Positions 43,158 to 50,790 of a stretch of 64,000 bases of DNA are shown here, piece after piece. The position numbers were made by a program, and so were the translations under genes. The notes under the pieces are model-generated. The model had not been told where the DNA came from and made no database searches. It saw nothing but the letters and a program-made list of their open reading frames with translations. Where the stretch lies: the NCBI GenBank assembly GCA_964457065.1, contig CAYWDQ010000001.1, positions 77,412 to 141,411 of the forward strand. Reading direction: 5' to 3'. The stretch's first letter is position 1. Each line of letters opens with the position of its first letter. The stretch is from Bog-473 sp964457065. Its GTDB lineage: Bacteria > Actinomycetota > Acidimicrobiia > Acidimicrobiales > RAAP-2.

Positions 43158-43420
43158 TGCCGCTGCGCTGTCGATGACAACGGGGTGTCAACGACCCGGC
43201 ACACCGGCCTTCCACGACCCGACGCCCGTTTGGTGTGGAAGTCCCGATCTGACCATCCCCGATTGCCGATTTCCCGTTATTTATGCTCGCATCGCAAAGA
43301 TAATCCTTGGTCTCAATCCAAAAACAGCCGATACACAGGTTGGATTCAGGGTGTTGACCCATGATGAGACTGACATGACTCCGTAACAAAGGCGGAGCCT
43401 GAGGGAAGACAAAGGTGACG
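43158..43420 (+). promoter_or_regulatory. AT-rich leader of the sulfoquinovose synthase gene with a 7-bp inverted repeat
   Basis: From about 43260 to 43390 the base composition falls to near 50% GC, far below its surroundings. AATCCAA at 43315-43321 pairs with TTGGATT at 43340-43346. GATAAT at 43299-43304 is a good lone -10 candidate, and no -35 with correct spacing was found. AAAGG sits 5 nt before ATG 43421. It holds no gene that I can support. Confidence 0.4.
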
Positions 43421-44623
43421 ATGAAGATCCTGGTTCTCGGAGGAGACGGCTATCTCGGTTGGCCGACCGCCTTACATCTGTCGGCACTGGGACACGAGAT
43501 CACGATCGTCGACAACCTCGTGCGCCGCGAATACGACCGGGAGATGGGCGTTGACAGCCTGGTGCCCATCGCTCCGCTGCAGGATCGTGTCAACCGCTGG
43601 GAGCAGCTCTCCGGGCACGCGATCGACGTCCGGATCGGCAATCTCACCGATGCCGCCTTCACCTACGGCGTTGTCATCGAGGCCAAGCCCGACGCCATCG
43701 TGCACTTCGGAGAGCAGCGTTCGGCGCCCTACTCCATGATCGACCGGGAGCACGCCGTCTACACCCAGGTCAACAACGTTGTCGGGAACCTGAACGTCAT
43801 GTACGCCATTCAGGAGACGGACCCCGAGATCCATCTCGTGAAGCTCGGCACCATGGGGGAGTACGGGTATCCCAACATCGACATCGAAGAGGGGTTCATC
43901 GAGATCACCCACAAGGGACGGACCGACCTGCTGCCATATCCGAAGCAGCCGGGCTCCTTCTACCACCTGTCCAAGGTGCACGACAGCCACAACATCATGT
44001 TCGGCTGTCGCATCTGGGGACTGCGTGCCACCGACCTCAACCAGGGCATTGTCTACGGGCAGTCGACGGAGCAGACCGACCTCGATCCCGTCTTGGCCAC
44101 CCGTTTCGACTACGACGGCGTCTTCGGGACGGTGCTGAACCGCTTCTGCGTCCAGGCCGTGACGGGACACCCGCTGACCGTCTACGGCGCCGGTGGCCAG
44201 ACCAGGGGCATGCTCAACATCCGCGACACCCTGGCCTGCGTCACGCTGGCGATCGACAACCCCGCAGACCGCGGCGAATTCCGGGTCTTCAACCAGTTCA
44301 CCGAGTCCTTCTCCGTGCGCGACATGGCCCTGATGGTCAAGAAGGTCGCCCCGAATCGGGTCGACATCGCAGAGGGCCTGGCCAATCCGCGGGTCGAGAA
44401 CGAGGAGCACTACTTCAACGCCGCCAACACGAAGCTCCTCGACCTCGGCCTTCAGCCGCACCTCCTGACCGACGAGGTCATCTCCGAGATCCTCGAGCTG
44501 GTGGAGCGCTATCGAGACCGGGTGGACGTGCGGGCGATCGCCCCCACAGTCCAATGGCGTTCGAGCGCCAGCAGGCTGACCACTGCGGGCGAAACCCCGG
44601 ACTCCTCCTTCCTCGCGGTGTAA
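43421..44623 (+). CDS. UDP-sulfoquinovose synthase-like (SQD1/SqdB) sugar-nucleotide epimerase
   Basis: A 400-residue extended SDR that follows plant/cyanobacterial SQD1 closely by eye. It has VLGGDGYLGWPTALHLS at the N-terminus, then IVDNLVRREYD, HFGEQRSAPYSMIDREHAVY, HLVKLGTMGEYGYPNIDIEE, the catalytic YHLSK in FYHLSKVHDSHN, RATDLNQGIVYG, NRFCVQAVTGHPLTVYG, GGQTRGMLNIRDT and FRVFNQFTE. SQD1 makes UDP-sulfoquinovose from UDP-glucose and sulfite, and the sulfite-site motifs are retained. In a non-phototroph the product may enter a sulfolipid or an Agl3-type glycan. ATG 43421 has AAAGG 5 nt upstream; GTG 43415 is an alternative. No SqdX/SQD2-type glycosyltransferase is adjacent. Confidence 0.85.
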   Translation: MKILVLGGDGYLGWPTALHLSALGHEITIVDNLVRREYDREMGVDSLVPIAPLQDRVNRWEQLSGHAIDVRIGNLTDAAFTYGVVIEAKPDAIVHFGEQRSAPYSMIDREHAVYTQVNNVVGNLNVMYAIQETDPEIHLVKLGTMGEYGYPNIDIEEGFIEITHKGRTDLLPYPKQPGSFYHLSKVHDSHNIMFGCRIWGLRATDLNQGIVYGQSTEQTDLDPVLATRFDYDGVFGTVLNRFCVQAVTGHPLTVYGAGGQTRGMLNIRDTLACVTLAIDNPADRGEFRVFNQFTESFSVRDMALMVKKVAPNRVDIAEGLANPRVENEEHYFNAANTKLLDLGLQPHLLTDEVISEILELVERYRDRVDVRAIAPTVQWRSSASRLTTAGETPDSSFLAV

Positions 44624-44649
44624 GTCAGCACGTGCGGCAGTAGTTTCCT

Positions 44650-45765
44650 GTGGCGATGTCGCCACGCAGGTCACGCCGACGCGCGCGCCGTCGATCACCG
44701 GCCCGTCCGGTCATCCTGCTCCTCGCAGCGGTGATCGTGCTGGTGCTCCTCGTGGGCGGGCTCACCCAGGTGTCGCGGCAATCGCAGGGCTACGACGCCA
44801 ACTCGAACCGGTCGCTTGCCGCACAAGGGTCGGTGGTCGCCGAGCAGTCCAACACGACGGCGTCGCAGGTGCGCACCCTGATGAACAACCTGCAGACGCA
44901 GGACCGGCAGGCGTTGCAGGCCTCCCTCGACGCTGCGGTGCAGGAGACGGCCCGCCAGTCGGCACGGGCCGACCTCGCCGCAGGGTCGGCGCCTTCGGGC
45001 TCGGTCGCGGGTGAGTTCGCCGCCGTCTTCGCCGAGCGGGCGCAGTCCATGAGCGAGCTCCGGGACGCGCTCGACGGGTTCCTCGGTATGCAGCCGATCC
45101 CCCCCGCTGGAATCCCGGCCACCGACTCGGCCACCTCCCAGAGCGCCGTCAGCAGCCAGACCGCCCTCCTGTCGGTGACACAGGCGACGAACCGCATTGC
45201 TGCCGCCGGTGCGTTGCTGTCCCGCTCGGACAGCGAGTACCGCTCGGTGCGGCGCTCCCTCGCGGCGGCGGCGGGCAACGCCAGGCTGCCCAGGTCGGTC
45301 TGGATCAGCGATCCACAGCTGTGGCAGGTGGGAACGCTCGCGGCGCAGGTCGACCTGATTGCCACCTCGTCCACGCTCGAGGCGACGCATTATGTCCTGT
45401 TGCGCACCGTTCGCCTGAGTCCTCCCGCCCTGCCCCCGCCGCCTGGCACGCCGTCCACCTTGTCGGTCCTGAGCCCCACGTCGCTGCTCGGCGTGACGGT
45501 GGTGCTCGGGAACGACGGCTCGTCCGGGGAGCCGCACGCATCGGTTCGCTTGACACTGGCGAACCAGTCCTCGGGGGCGACCGCAACCCAAGTCGAATCC
45601 ACTGCGCTGGCCCTCGGGGGCTCGGTGGCACTCCCGACAGCCACCTTCCACGTGAAGCCCGGGTTCACCTACGAGCTCACGGTCGCGGTGATCCCGCCGG
45701 CGGGCCAGGCCCTGACAGCTGGCACGGTGACGCAGCAGGCACTGCAGGTCGCGCCCGGCACCTGA
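44650..45765 (+). CDS. membrane-anchored protein of unknown function
   Basis: A 371-residue protein. A very basic start (SPRRSRRRARRRSPARP) is followed by one membrane segment (VILLLAAVIVLVLLVGGL, residues about 20-38), so most of it is outside the cell. A helical Gln/Ala-rich region (about 45-215) is followed by a Pro-rich hinge (LSPPALPPPPGTP) and a C-terminal beta-rich domain with VTVVLGNDGSSGEPHASVRL and FHVKPGFTYELTVAV, resembling an immunoglobulin-like or DUF11-type fold. The start could be GTG 44650 or ATG 44656; TAGTTT lies just upstream. I do not recognise the family. It lies between the sulfoquinovose gene and citrate synthase, 26 nt after the former. Confidence 0.65.
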   Translation: MAMSPRRSRRRARRRSPARPVILLLAAVIVLVLLVGGLTQVSRQSQGYDANSNRSLAAQGSVVAEQSNTTASQVRTLMNNLQTQDRQALQASLDAAVQETARQSARADLAAGSAPSGSVAGEFAAVFAERAQSMSELRDALDGFLGMQPIPPAGIPATDSATSQSAVSSQTALLSVTQATNRIAAAGALLSRSDSEYRSVRRSLAAAAGNARLPRSVWISDPQLWQVGTLAAQVDLIATSSTLEATHYVLLRTVRLSPPALPPPPGTPSTLSVLSPTSLLGVTVVLGNDGSSGEPHASVRLTLANQSSGATATQVESTALALGGSVALPTATFHVKPGFTYELTVAVIPPAGQALTAGTVTQQALQVAPGT

Positions 45766-45817
45766 GTCGCAGGCGGACCCGCCGGGACGCGTGTCGACCG
45801 CACGCACGCCGTGGCCA

Positions 45818-45823
45818 TAGGAT
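45818..45823 (+). promoter_or_regulatory. -10 hexamer TAGGAT of the citrate synthase gene
   Basis: TAGGAT with TCGACC 18 bp upstream (45794-45799). Unlike the leaderless set, the start codon is 38 nt further and has a GGAGGG site, so this message has a short leader. Confidence 0.45.
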
Positions 45824-45861
45824 CGGAGGGCACCGAAATCAGGAATTGGAGGGCTCTTCAC

Positions 45862-47136
45862 GTGGCCGAGAGCATCACGATCACGGACAATCGCAACGGC
45901 GAGTCCATGGAGATTCCGCTCGTCAACGGCGGGGTCTCGGCCGAGGAGTGGGCAAAGCTCCTCCCAGGGGTGTGGTTCTTCGACCCCGGCTTCATGTCCA
46001 CGGCGGCCTGCGAGAGCGCCATCACGTATCTCGACGGCGACGCCGGAATCCTGCGCTACCGCGGGTACCCCATTGAGCAGTTGGCGGAGAGTTCGACGTA
46101 CCTCGAGGTGGCGTATCTCCTCTTGAACGGTGAGCTCCCCGACGAGGAACAGTTCGCCGCCTGGCGTCACGACGTGACGTACCACACGTTCATCCACGAG
46201 AACGTCCGCAAGCGCTTCCTGGAGGGATTCCACTACGACGCCCACCCCATGGGCATGCTGGTCTCCGCCGTCGCAGCGCTGTCGACCTTCTACCTCGACG
46301 CCAAGGACATCTTCGATCCGGAGTCGCGGAACAAGCAGATCATCCGTCTCATCGCCAAGATGCCGACGCTGGCCGCCGCCGCACATCGCTTCAGCGTCGG
46401 GATGCCCTTCGTGTATCCCGACAACTCGCTCGACTTCGCCCCCAATTTCCTCTCCATGCTCTGGAAGGTCGCCGAGCCGAGGTTCGAGGCCGACCCCGTC
46501 CTGGCCCGTGCGCTCGACGTCCTTTTCATCCTGCACGCCGACCATGAGCAGAACTGCTCGACCACGGCCATGCGCGTGGTCGGCTCGTCGCACTCGGACC
46601 CCTACTCGGCCACCGCCGCTGCCGCGGCAGCGCTGTACGGTCCACGTCACGGCGGCGCCAACGAGGCCGTGATCCGCATGTTGACCGACATCGGCAGCAT
46701 TGAGAACGTGCCGGATTTCATCGCGACGGTCAAGGCGGGAACCAGCGGGCAGCGCCTCCAGGGCTTCGGGCACCGCGTCTACAAGAGCTACGACCCCCGG
46801 GCCAAGATCATCAAGCGCACCGCCGACCAGGTCTTCGAGGTGACGGGTAAGAACCCGCTGCTCGACATCGCGCTGAAGCTCGAGGAGATCGCGCTCAGCG
46901 ACGAGTACTTCATCTCACGGCGTCTCTACCCGAATGTCGACTTCTACTCGGGTCTCATCTACCAGGCCATGGGGTTCCCGCTCGAGATGTTCCCCGTACT
47001 CTTCGCCATCCCGCGCACCTCGGGATGGCTCGCCCATTGGCAGGAGATGCTCGACCAGGACTCCAAGATCGCCCGCCCGCGCCAGCTCTACATCGGCCCG
47101 GAGAGCCGGGACTACGTGCCCTTGGAGTCGCGCTAA
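45862..47136 (+). CDS. gltA: citrate synthase
   Basis: A 424-residue type II-like citrate synthase condensing acetyl-CoA and oxaloacetate. GTG 45862 follows GGAGGG by 8 nt and is preferred over ATG 45811, which overlaps the promoter. Catalytic residues are His in FILHADHEQNCSTTAMR, His in GFGHRVYKSYDPRAKI and Asp in NVDFYSG. YRGYPIEQLAESSTYLEVAY and GPRHGGANEAVIRML are typical. It ends in SRDYVPLESR and its stop overlaps that of the convergent thioesterase gene by 4 nt. Confidence 0.95.
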   Translation: MAESITITDNRNGESMEIPLVNGGVSAEEWAKLLPGVWFFDPGFMSTAACESAITYLDGDAGILRYRGYPIEQLAESSTYLEVAYLLLNGELPDEEQFAAWRHDVTYHTFIHENVRKRFLEGFHYDAHPMGMLVSAVAALSTFYLDAKDIFDPESRNKQIIRLIAKMPTLAAAAHRFSVGMPFVYPDNSLDFAPNFLSMLWKVAEPRFEADPVLARALDVLFILHADHEQNCSTTAMRVVGSSHSDPYSATAAAAAALYGPRHGGANEAVIRMLTDIGSIENVPDFIATVKAGTSGQRLQGFGHRVYKSYDPRAKIIKRTADQVFEVTGKNPLLDIALKLEEIALSDEYFISRRLYPNVDFYSGLIYQAMGFPLEMFPVLFAIPRTSGWLAHWQEMLDQDSKIARPRQLYIGPESRDYVPLESR

Positions 47137-48008
47137 GGCCCGCTCACCGCGCCCACGGTCTTCTGTCGCAGGATTCGGGTCAGCCCCTCCTGGACCATGG
47201 AGACGCAGAGGTGGCCGGATTGGTCGAAGAGAAAGCCCCGGGCGAGGCCGCGCCCTGCGATGGCGACGGGTGAATCGGTGTCGTAGAGCAGCCATTCGTC
47301 GGCCCGGAAGGGCCGGTGGAACCACATGCAGTGGTCAAGGCTGGCGCTCATGAAACCCTCGTCGCCCCAGCGCACCTCGTGCGGGGCAAGGATGGTGTCG
47401 ATCAGGGACATGTCCGAGGCGTAGGTCGCCACGCAGGCGTGCAGAAGCGGATCGTCGGGCAACTCGCCGTCGGCGCGGATCCACAGTCGATGGCTGGGCT
47501 CGCCGGCCCCCCGCGAGTGCCAAGGCAGCTCGCCGATGTGGCGCTGGTCGATGGGATGGGGGCGGTCGAACCACTCGGCCAGCTCGTCCTTCCACGGCTC
47601 GAGGCGCTCGGCGAGCGGTGCCAGGGCTTCGGGCGCGGGCACCTCGGGCATGGGGAACTGGTGCTGAGGTCCCTCGTCGAGGTCGTGGAAGGAGGCCTCG
47701 AGGTTGAAGATGGCCCGGCCGTGCTGGACGGCGACGACACGCCGGGTCGTGAACGACCTTCCGTCGCGGATCCTGTCCACCTCGTAGAGGATGGGCACCA
47801 TCGGATCGCCGGGCCGCAGGAAGTACGAGTGCAGCGAGTGGACGCGACCGTGCTCGACCGTTCGCCCGGCTGCCATCAGGGCTTGCCCGGCCACCTGCCC
47901 GCCGAACACACGCTGGCGCTCCTCGTTGGGCTGGATGCCCCGGAAGATGTTGACCTCAATGGGCTCGAGGTCAAGCAGGTCGACGAGGAATTCCAGGGAC
48001 GTGCTCAT
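47133..48008 (-). CDS. tesB: acyl-CoA thioesterase II (TesB)
   Basis: A 291-residue double-hotdog thioesterase. It shows ERQRVFGGQVAGQALMAAGR near residue 30, LHSYFLRPGDP, FTTRRVVAVQHGRAIFNLEA, the second hotdog SDMSLIDTILAPH with the catalytic Asp, SASLDHCMWFHRPFRADEW, and the tail GHLCVSMVQEGLTR. It hydrolyses medium- and long-chain acyl-CoA. ATG 48008 gives the normal N-terminus; a GAACAT hexamer lies 6 nt upstream. It is convergent with, and overlaps the stop of, citrate synthase. Confidence 0.93.
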   Translation of the reverse strand: MSTSLEFLVDLLDLEPIEVNIFRGIQPNEERQRVFGGQVAGQALMAAGRTVEHGRVHSLHSYFLRPGDPMVPILYEVDRIRDGRSFTTRRVVAVQHGRAIFNLEASFHDLDEGPQHQFPMPEVPAPEALAPLAERLEPWKDELAEWFDRPHPIDQRHIGELPWHSRGAGEPSHRLWIRADGELPDDPLLHACVATYASDMSLIDTILAPHEVRWGDEGFMSASLDHCMWFHRPFRADEWLLYDTDSPVAIAGRGLARGFLFDQSGHLCVSMVQEGLTRILRQKTVGAVSGP

Positions 48009-48069
48009 CCGTCCATGTTCGCAGGCGTCGGGGCGTGCCCCGGCACGAGCACGCCGCCGCGGCCCCCGC

Positions 48070-48075
48070 TACCCT
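48070..48075 (+). promoter_or_regulatory. -10 hexamer TACCCT of the GH1 gene (leaderless)
   Basis: TACCCT ends 8 nt before ATG 48084. Confidence 0.45.
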
Positions 48076-48083
48076 GCGGCGAC

Positions 48084-49295
48084 ATGGCACAGGTGTCCCC
48101 GGCCCGCGAGGGCGAGATCGTCTTCCCCAGCGGGTTCACCTGGGGCGTCGCCACGGCGGCGCACCAGATCGAGGGAGGCAACGTCAACAACGACTGGTGG
48201 GCGTGGGAGCACGACCCCGCATCGGGGACGCTCGAGCCGAGCGGAGATGCCTGTGACTCGTTCCACCGCTGGCGCGAGGACGTGCAGCTCGTGGCGGACA
48301 TGGGACTCGGCGCCTACCGCTTCTCGCTGGAGTGGAGCCGCATCGAGCCCGCGGAGGGCGAGTTCTCGACGGCCACGCTGGAGCACTACCGGCGCATGTG
48401 TGCCGCCTGCCACGGGCACGGGATCATCCCCGTCGTCACCTTTCACCACTTCACGACGCCGCGGTGGCTGGCCGAGCGCGGTGGCTGGGAGGCGCCCGAC
48501 GCCCCCGAGTGCTTCGCCCGGTTCGTGGCCCGGGCCTCCGCGTACCTCGGAGATCTCATCGGATGGGCCTGCACCATCAACGAGCCGAACGTCGTGGCCG
48601 TCATGGGGTATTTCCAGGGCGAGTATCCCCCGGGAGTCAAGGAGGACTTCGGGCGCTACGCCGCCGTCAACGAGGCGATGGTCCGCGCCCATCGGTTGGC
48701 CGTCGACGCCCTCCGCTCCGGCCCCGGTGACTTCCCGGTCGGGCTCACGCTCTCCATGGCCGAGATCACAGCCGACGACGGCGGTGAGGCGTTGCGCGAC
48801 GCGGCCGAGGAGATGCTCGAGAACATCTTCCTGCGGGCGACCGGCGGCGACGACTTCGTGGGGGTGCAGTGCTACACCCGGATGCACTTCGGCCCCGAGG
48901 GGCTGGCGCCCAACGATCCCGATGTGCCGGTGACCCAGATGGGCGATGAGCTTTGGCCGCAAGCGGTGGAGCACACGGTGCGGCGCGCGGCGGCGGTCAG
49001 CGGGCGCCCGGTGGTGGTGACCGAGAACGGGATCGCGACGGCCGACGACGCAGAGCGCATCGCGTTCCTCTCCGACGCGCTCCGGAGCGCCCATCGCTGC
49101 CTTGCCGAGGGGATCGACCTGCGGGGCTACTTCGTGTGGAGCCTGCTGGACAACTTCGAATGGCATCTCGGGTACGGCCCCAAGTTCGGGTTGGTCGCAG
49201 TGGCCCCTGACACCTTTGAGCGACGACCCAAACCCAGTGCCCACTGGTTCGGGACGGTCGCTCGCTCCAACCGCCTCGTCACAGCCGGTACCTAG
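48084..49295 (+). CDS. glycoside hydrolase family 1 protein (beta-glucosidase type)
   Basis: A 403-residue GH1 enzyme, somewhat shorter than the usual 440-470. It begins IVFPSGFTWGVATAAHQIEGG, then YRFSLEWSRIEP, FHHFTTPRWLAERGGW, the acid/base Glu in CTINEPNV near residue 172, and the nucleophile Glu in VVVTENGIAT near residue 315. GYFVWSLLDNFEWHLGY is the aglycone-side motif. It has no signal peptide, so it is cytoplasmic. The substrate (beta-glucoside or beta-galactoside) cannot be fixed from sequence. ATG 48084 is supported by the -10 box and family start. Confidence 0.92.
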   Translation: MAQVSPAREGEIVFPSGFTWGVATAAHQIEGGNVNNDWWAWEHDPASGTLEPSGDACDSFHRWREDVQLVADMGLGAYRFSLEWSRIEPAEGEFSTATLEHYRRMCAACHGHGIIPVVTFHHFTTPRWLAERGGWEAPDAPECFARFVARASAYLGDLIGWACTINEPNVVAVMGYFQGEYPPGVKEDFGRYAAVNEAMVRAHRLAVDALRSGPGDFPVGLTLSMAEITADDGGEALRDAAEEMLENIFLRATGGDDFVGVQCYTRMHFGPEGLAPNDPDVPVTQMGDELWPQAVEHTVRRAAAVSGRPVVVTENGIATADDAERIAFLSDALRSAHRCLAEGIDLRGYFVWSLLDNFEWHLGYGPKFGLVAVAPDTFERRPKPSAHWFGTVARSNRLVTAGT

Positions 49296-49327
49296 CTGAT
49301 TGACAGGGGGCCAAATGGCCGCCGGGC

Positions 49328-49333
49328 TAGGGT
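49328..49333 (+). promoter_or_regulatory. -10 hexamer TAGGGT of the GtrA gene (leaderless)
   Basis: TAGGGT ends 6 nt before GTG 49340, supporting that start over ATG 49388. Confidence 0.5.
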
Positions 49334-49339
49334 GGCCCC

Positions 49340-49924
49340 GTGCCTGTACCGCCCTCGGAGGGCGCAGCCCGCGACAGCGGGGGCCCCATGCTCGACCACG
49401 ACGGGCATCGCCCCATCGCTCACATCTGGTCTTCCGATGAGCCGCTGGTGGCCCGGCTGCGCCAGATCATGGCTCACCCCTCGAGCGTCAAGCTGATCAA
49501 GTACGCCGGGGTGTCCGTGATCTCGACCATCGTGTCGCAGGTCACGCTGCTTCTCGTCTTTGGCGTGTTCCGCCTGATGTCCGAGGTCCCGGCGAACATC
49601 CTGGCCAACGTCCTGGCGACCATCCCCTCGTACACGCTCAACCGCCGTTGGGTCTGGGGGAAGGGGGGCAAGTCGCACTTCTGGCGGGAGGTCGTGCCGT
49701 TCTGGGTGCTCTCCTTCATCGGGCTGGCCTTCTCGAGCCTCGCCGTATGGCTCGCCGGCGACTTCGCCCGCAATCACGGATTGAGCCACGCCGCCACTTC
49801 ACTCCTGGTGAACGCGGCGAATCTCTTCTCGTTCGCCATCCTGTGGATCGTCAAGTTCGTGATCTACAACAAGCTGTTCCACGTCGACCCGGTCGAGTAC
49901 GACGAGCACCACGGAGACCGATAG
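49340..49924 (+). CDS. GtrA-family membrane protein
   Basis: A 194-residue protein. A soluble N-terminal part of about 50 residues is followed by four membrane segments: IKYAGVSVISTIVSQVTLLLV-type start near 53, ANILANVLATIPSYTLNRRW, VVPFWVLSFIGLAFSSLAVW and LLVNAANLFSFAILWIVKFV. The NRRWVW and FVIYNKLFH motifs are typical of GtrA proteins, which help move polyprenyl-linked sugars across the membrane. The MptB-like mannosyltransferase 0.9 kb downstream makes a glycan-export role plausible but unproven. Confidence 0.85.
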   Translation: MPVPPSEGAARDSGGPMLDHDGHRPIAHIWSSDEPLVARLRQIMAHPSSVKLIKYAGVSVISTIVSQVTLLLVFGVFRLMSEVPANILANVLATIPSYTLNRRWVWGKGGKSHFWREVVPFWVLSFIGLAFSSLAVWLAGDFARNHGLSHAATSLLVNAANLFSFAILWIVKFVIYNKLFHVDPVEYDEHHGDR

Positions 49925-49983
49925 GCCTCGTCGTCCGACGCCCCGACCTGTGCCGGAGCGTCACGCAGCGCCCGAGGTCGCAG

Positions 49984-50472
49984 TCAGTCCCTGAAGTTGT
50001 CGAACTGCAGGGGGATCCCGAAGTCCTCGGCCTTGCATTTCGCGATCACCTCTTGGAGGTCGTCGCGCTTCTTGCCCGTGACGCGGAGCTGATCGCCCTG
50101 GGTCTGTGAGGACACGCCCTTGAGGCCCAGGTCCTTGATGAACTTGTTCAACCGCTTGGCGTGGTCCGAGGAGATGCCCGCCTTGATGGCCACCCTCTGG
50201 CGGGCGGTGCCCTTTTGGGCCTCCTCGATCTTCCCGTCCTCGAACGCCTTCAGCGAGACCTGGCGCCTGACCAGCTTCTCGTCCAGTACCTGGTGTAGGG
50301 CGCGCAGCCGGTCCTCCGTCGAGGACCGCAGCACGAGCTCGGTGTCGCTGAGCTCAATGGCCGAGTCGGTGTTCTTGAAGTCGAAGCGGGTGGCGGCCTC
50401 CCGGTTGGCCTGGTCGACAGCGTTGCGTACCTCCTGCATGTCGACTTCCGAGACGATGTCAAACGTAGGCAT
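49984..50472 (-). CDS. YajQ-family nucleotide-binding protein
   Basis: A 162-residue protein beginning PTFDIVSEVDMQEVRNAVDQ, with REAATRFDFKNTDSAIELSD and later AIKAGISSDHAKRLNKFIKD, KGVSSQTQGDQLRVTGKKRD and DLQEVIAKCKAEDFGIPLQF. It is two tandem RNA-recognition-like folds. Some members bind cyclic di-GMP; others bind RNA. TACGCT ends 6 nt before ATG. It is divergent from tRNA-Tyr, as in other actinobacteria where this gene lies near rpmG. Confidence 0.94.
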   Translation of the reverse strand: MPTFDIVSEVDMQEVRNAVDQANREAATRFDFKNTDSAIELSDTELVLRSSTEDRLRALHQVLDEKLVRRQVSLKAFEDGKIEEAQKGTARQRVAIKAGISSDHAKRLNKFIKDLGLKGVSSQTQGDQLRVTGKKRDDLQEVIAKCKAEDFGIPLQFDNFRD

Positions 50473-50478
50473 GGCGTC

Positions 50479-50484
50479 AGCGTA
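50479..50484 (-). promoter_or_regulatory. -10 hexamer TACGCT of the yajQ-like gene (leaderless)
   Basis: TACGCT ends 6 nt before ATG 50472. Confidence 0.5.
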
Positions 50485-50537
50485 CCGGCGCCACCTGCCG
50501 TTCTGCGGGGGCCGGCGCGACTATCCTCGCCGGCTGC

Positions 50538-50620
50538 GGGTCGGTGTCCGAGTGGCCAAAGGAAACAGGCTGTAAACCTGTCGGTTAACACCTACGGAGG
50601 TTCGAATCCTTCCCGGCCCA
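50538..50620 (+). tRNA. tRNA-Tyr (anticodon GTA)
   Basis: An 83-nt class II tRNA. Acceptor GGGTCGG pairs with CCGGCCC (one G-U), discriminator A, anticodon GTA at 50572-50574, T-loop TTCGAAT. TATCCT at 50522-50527 is a likely -10 about 10 nt before the 5' end. CCA is not encoded. Confidence 0.92.
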
Positions 50621-50790
50621 CGCAGAACCAGTCGGGGAGGGAGGGCCGGCTCCGATGGCCCTTGTCACCCCCCCGCCTGCCGTTACAATGCTGTTGCAGA
50701 TCGATTGCGGGTACATGCTCCTCGGGGCGTGGGCACCGCTCCCTCCCCCGGGTCCTAGCCCCCGGACACGACAAGCGAGACTGACACCCC

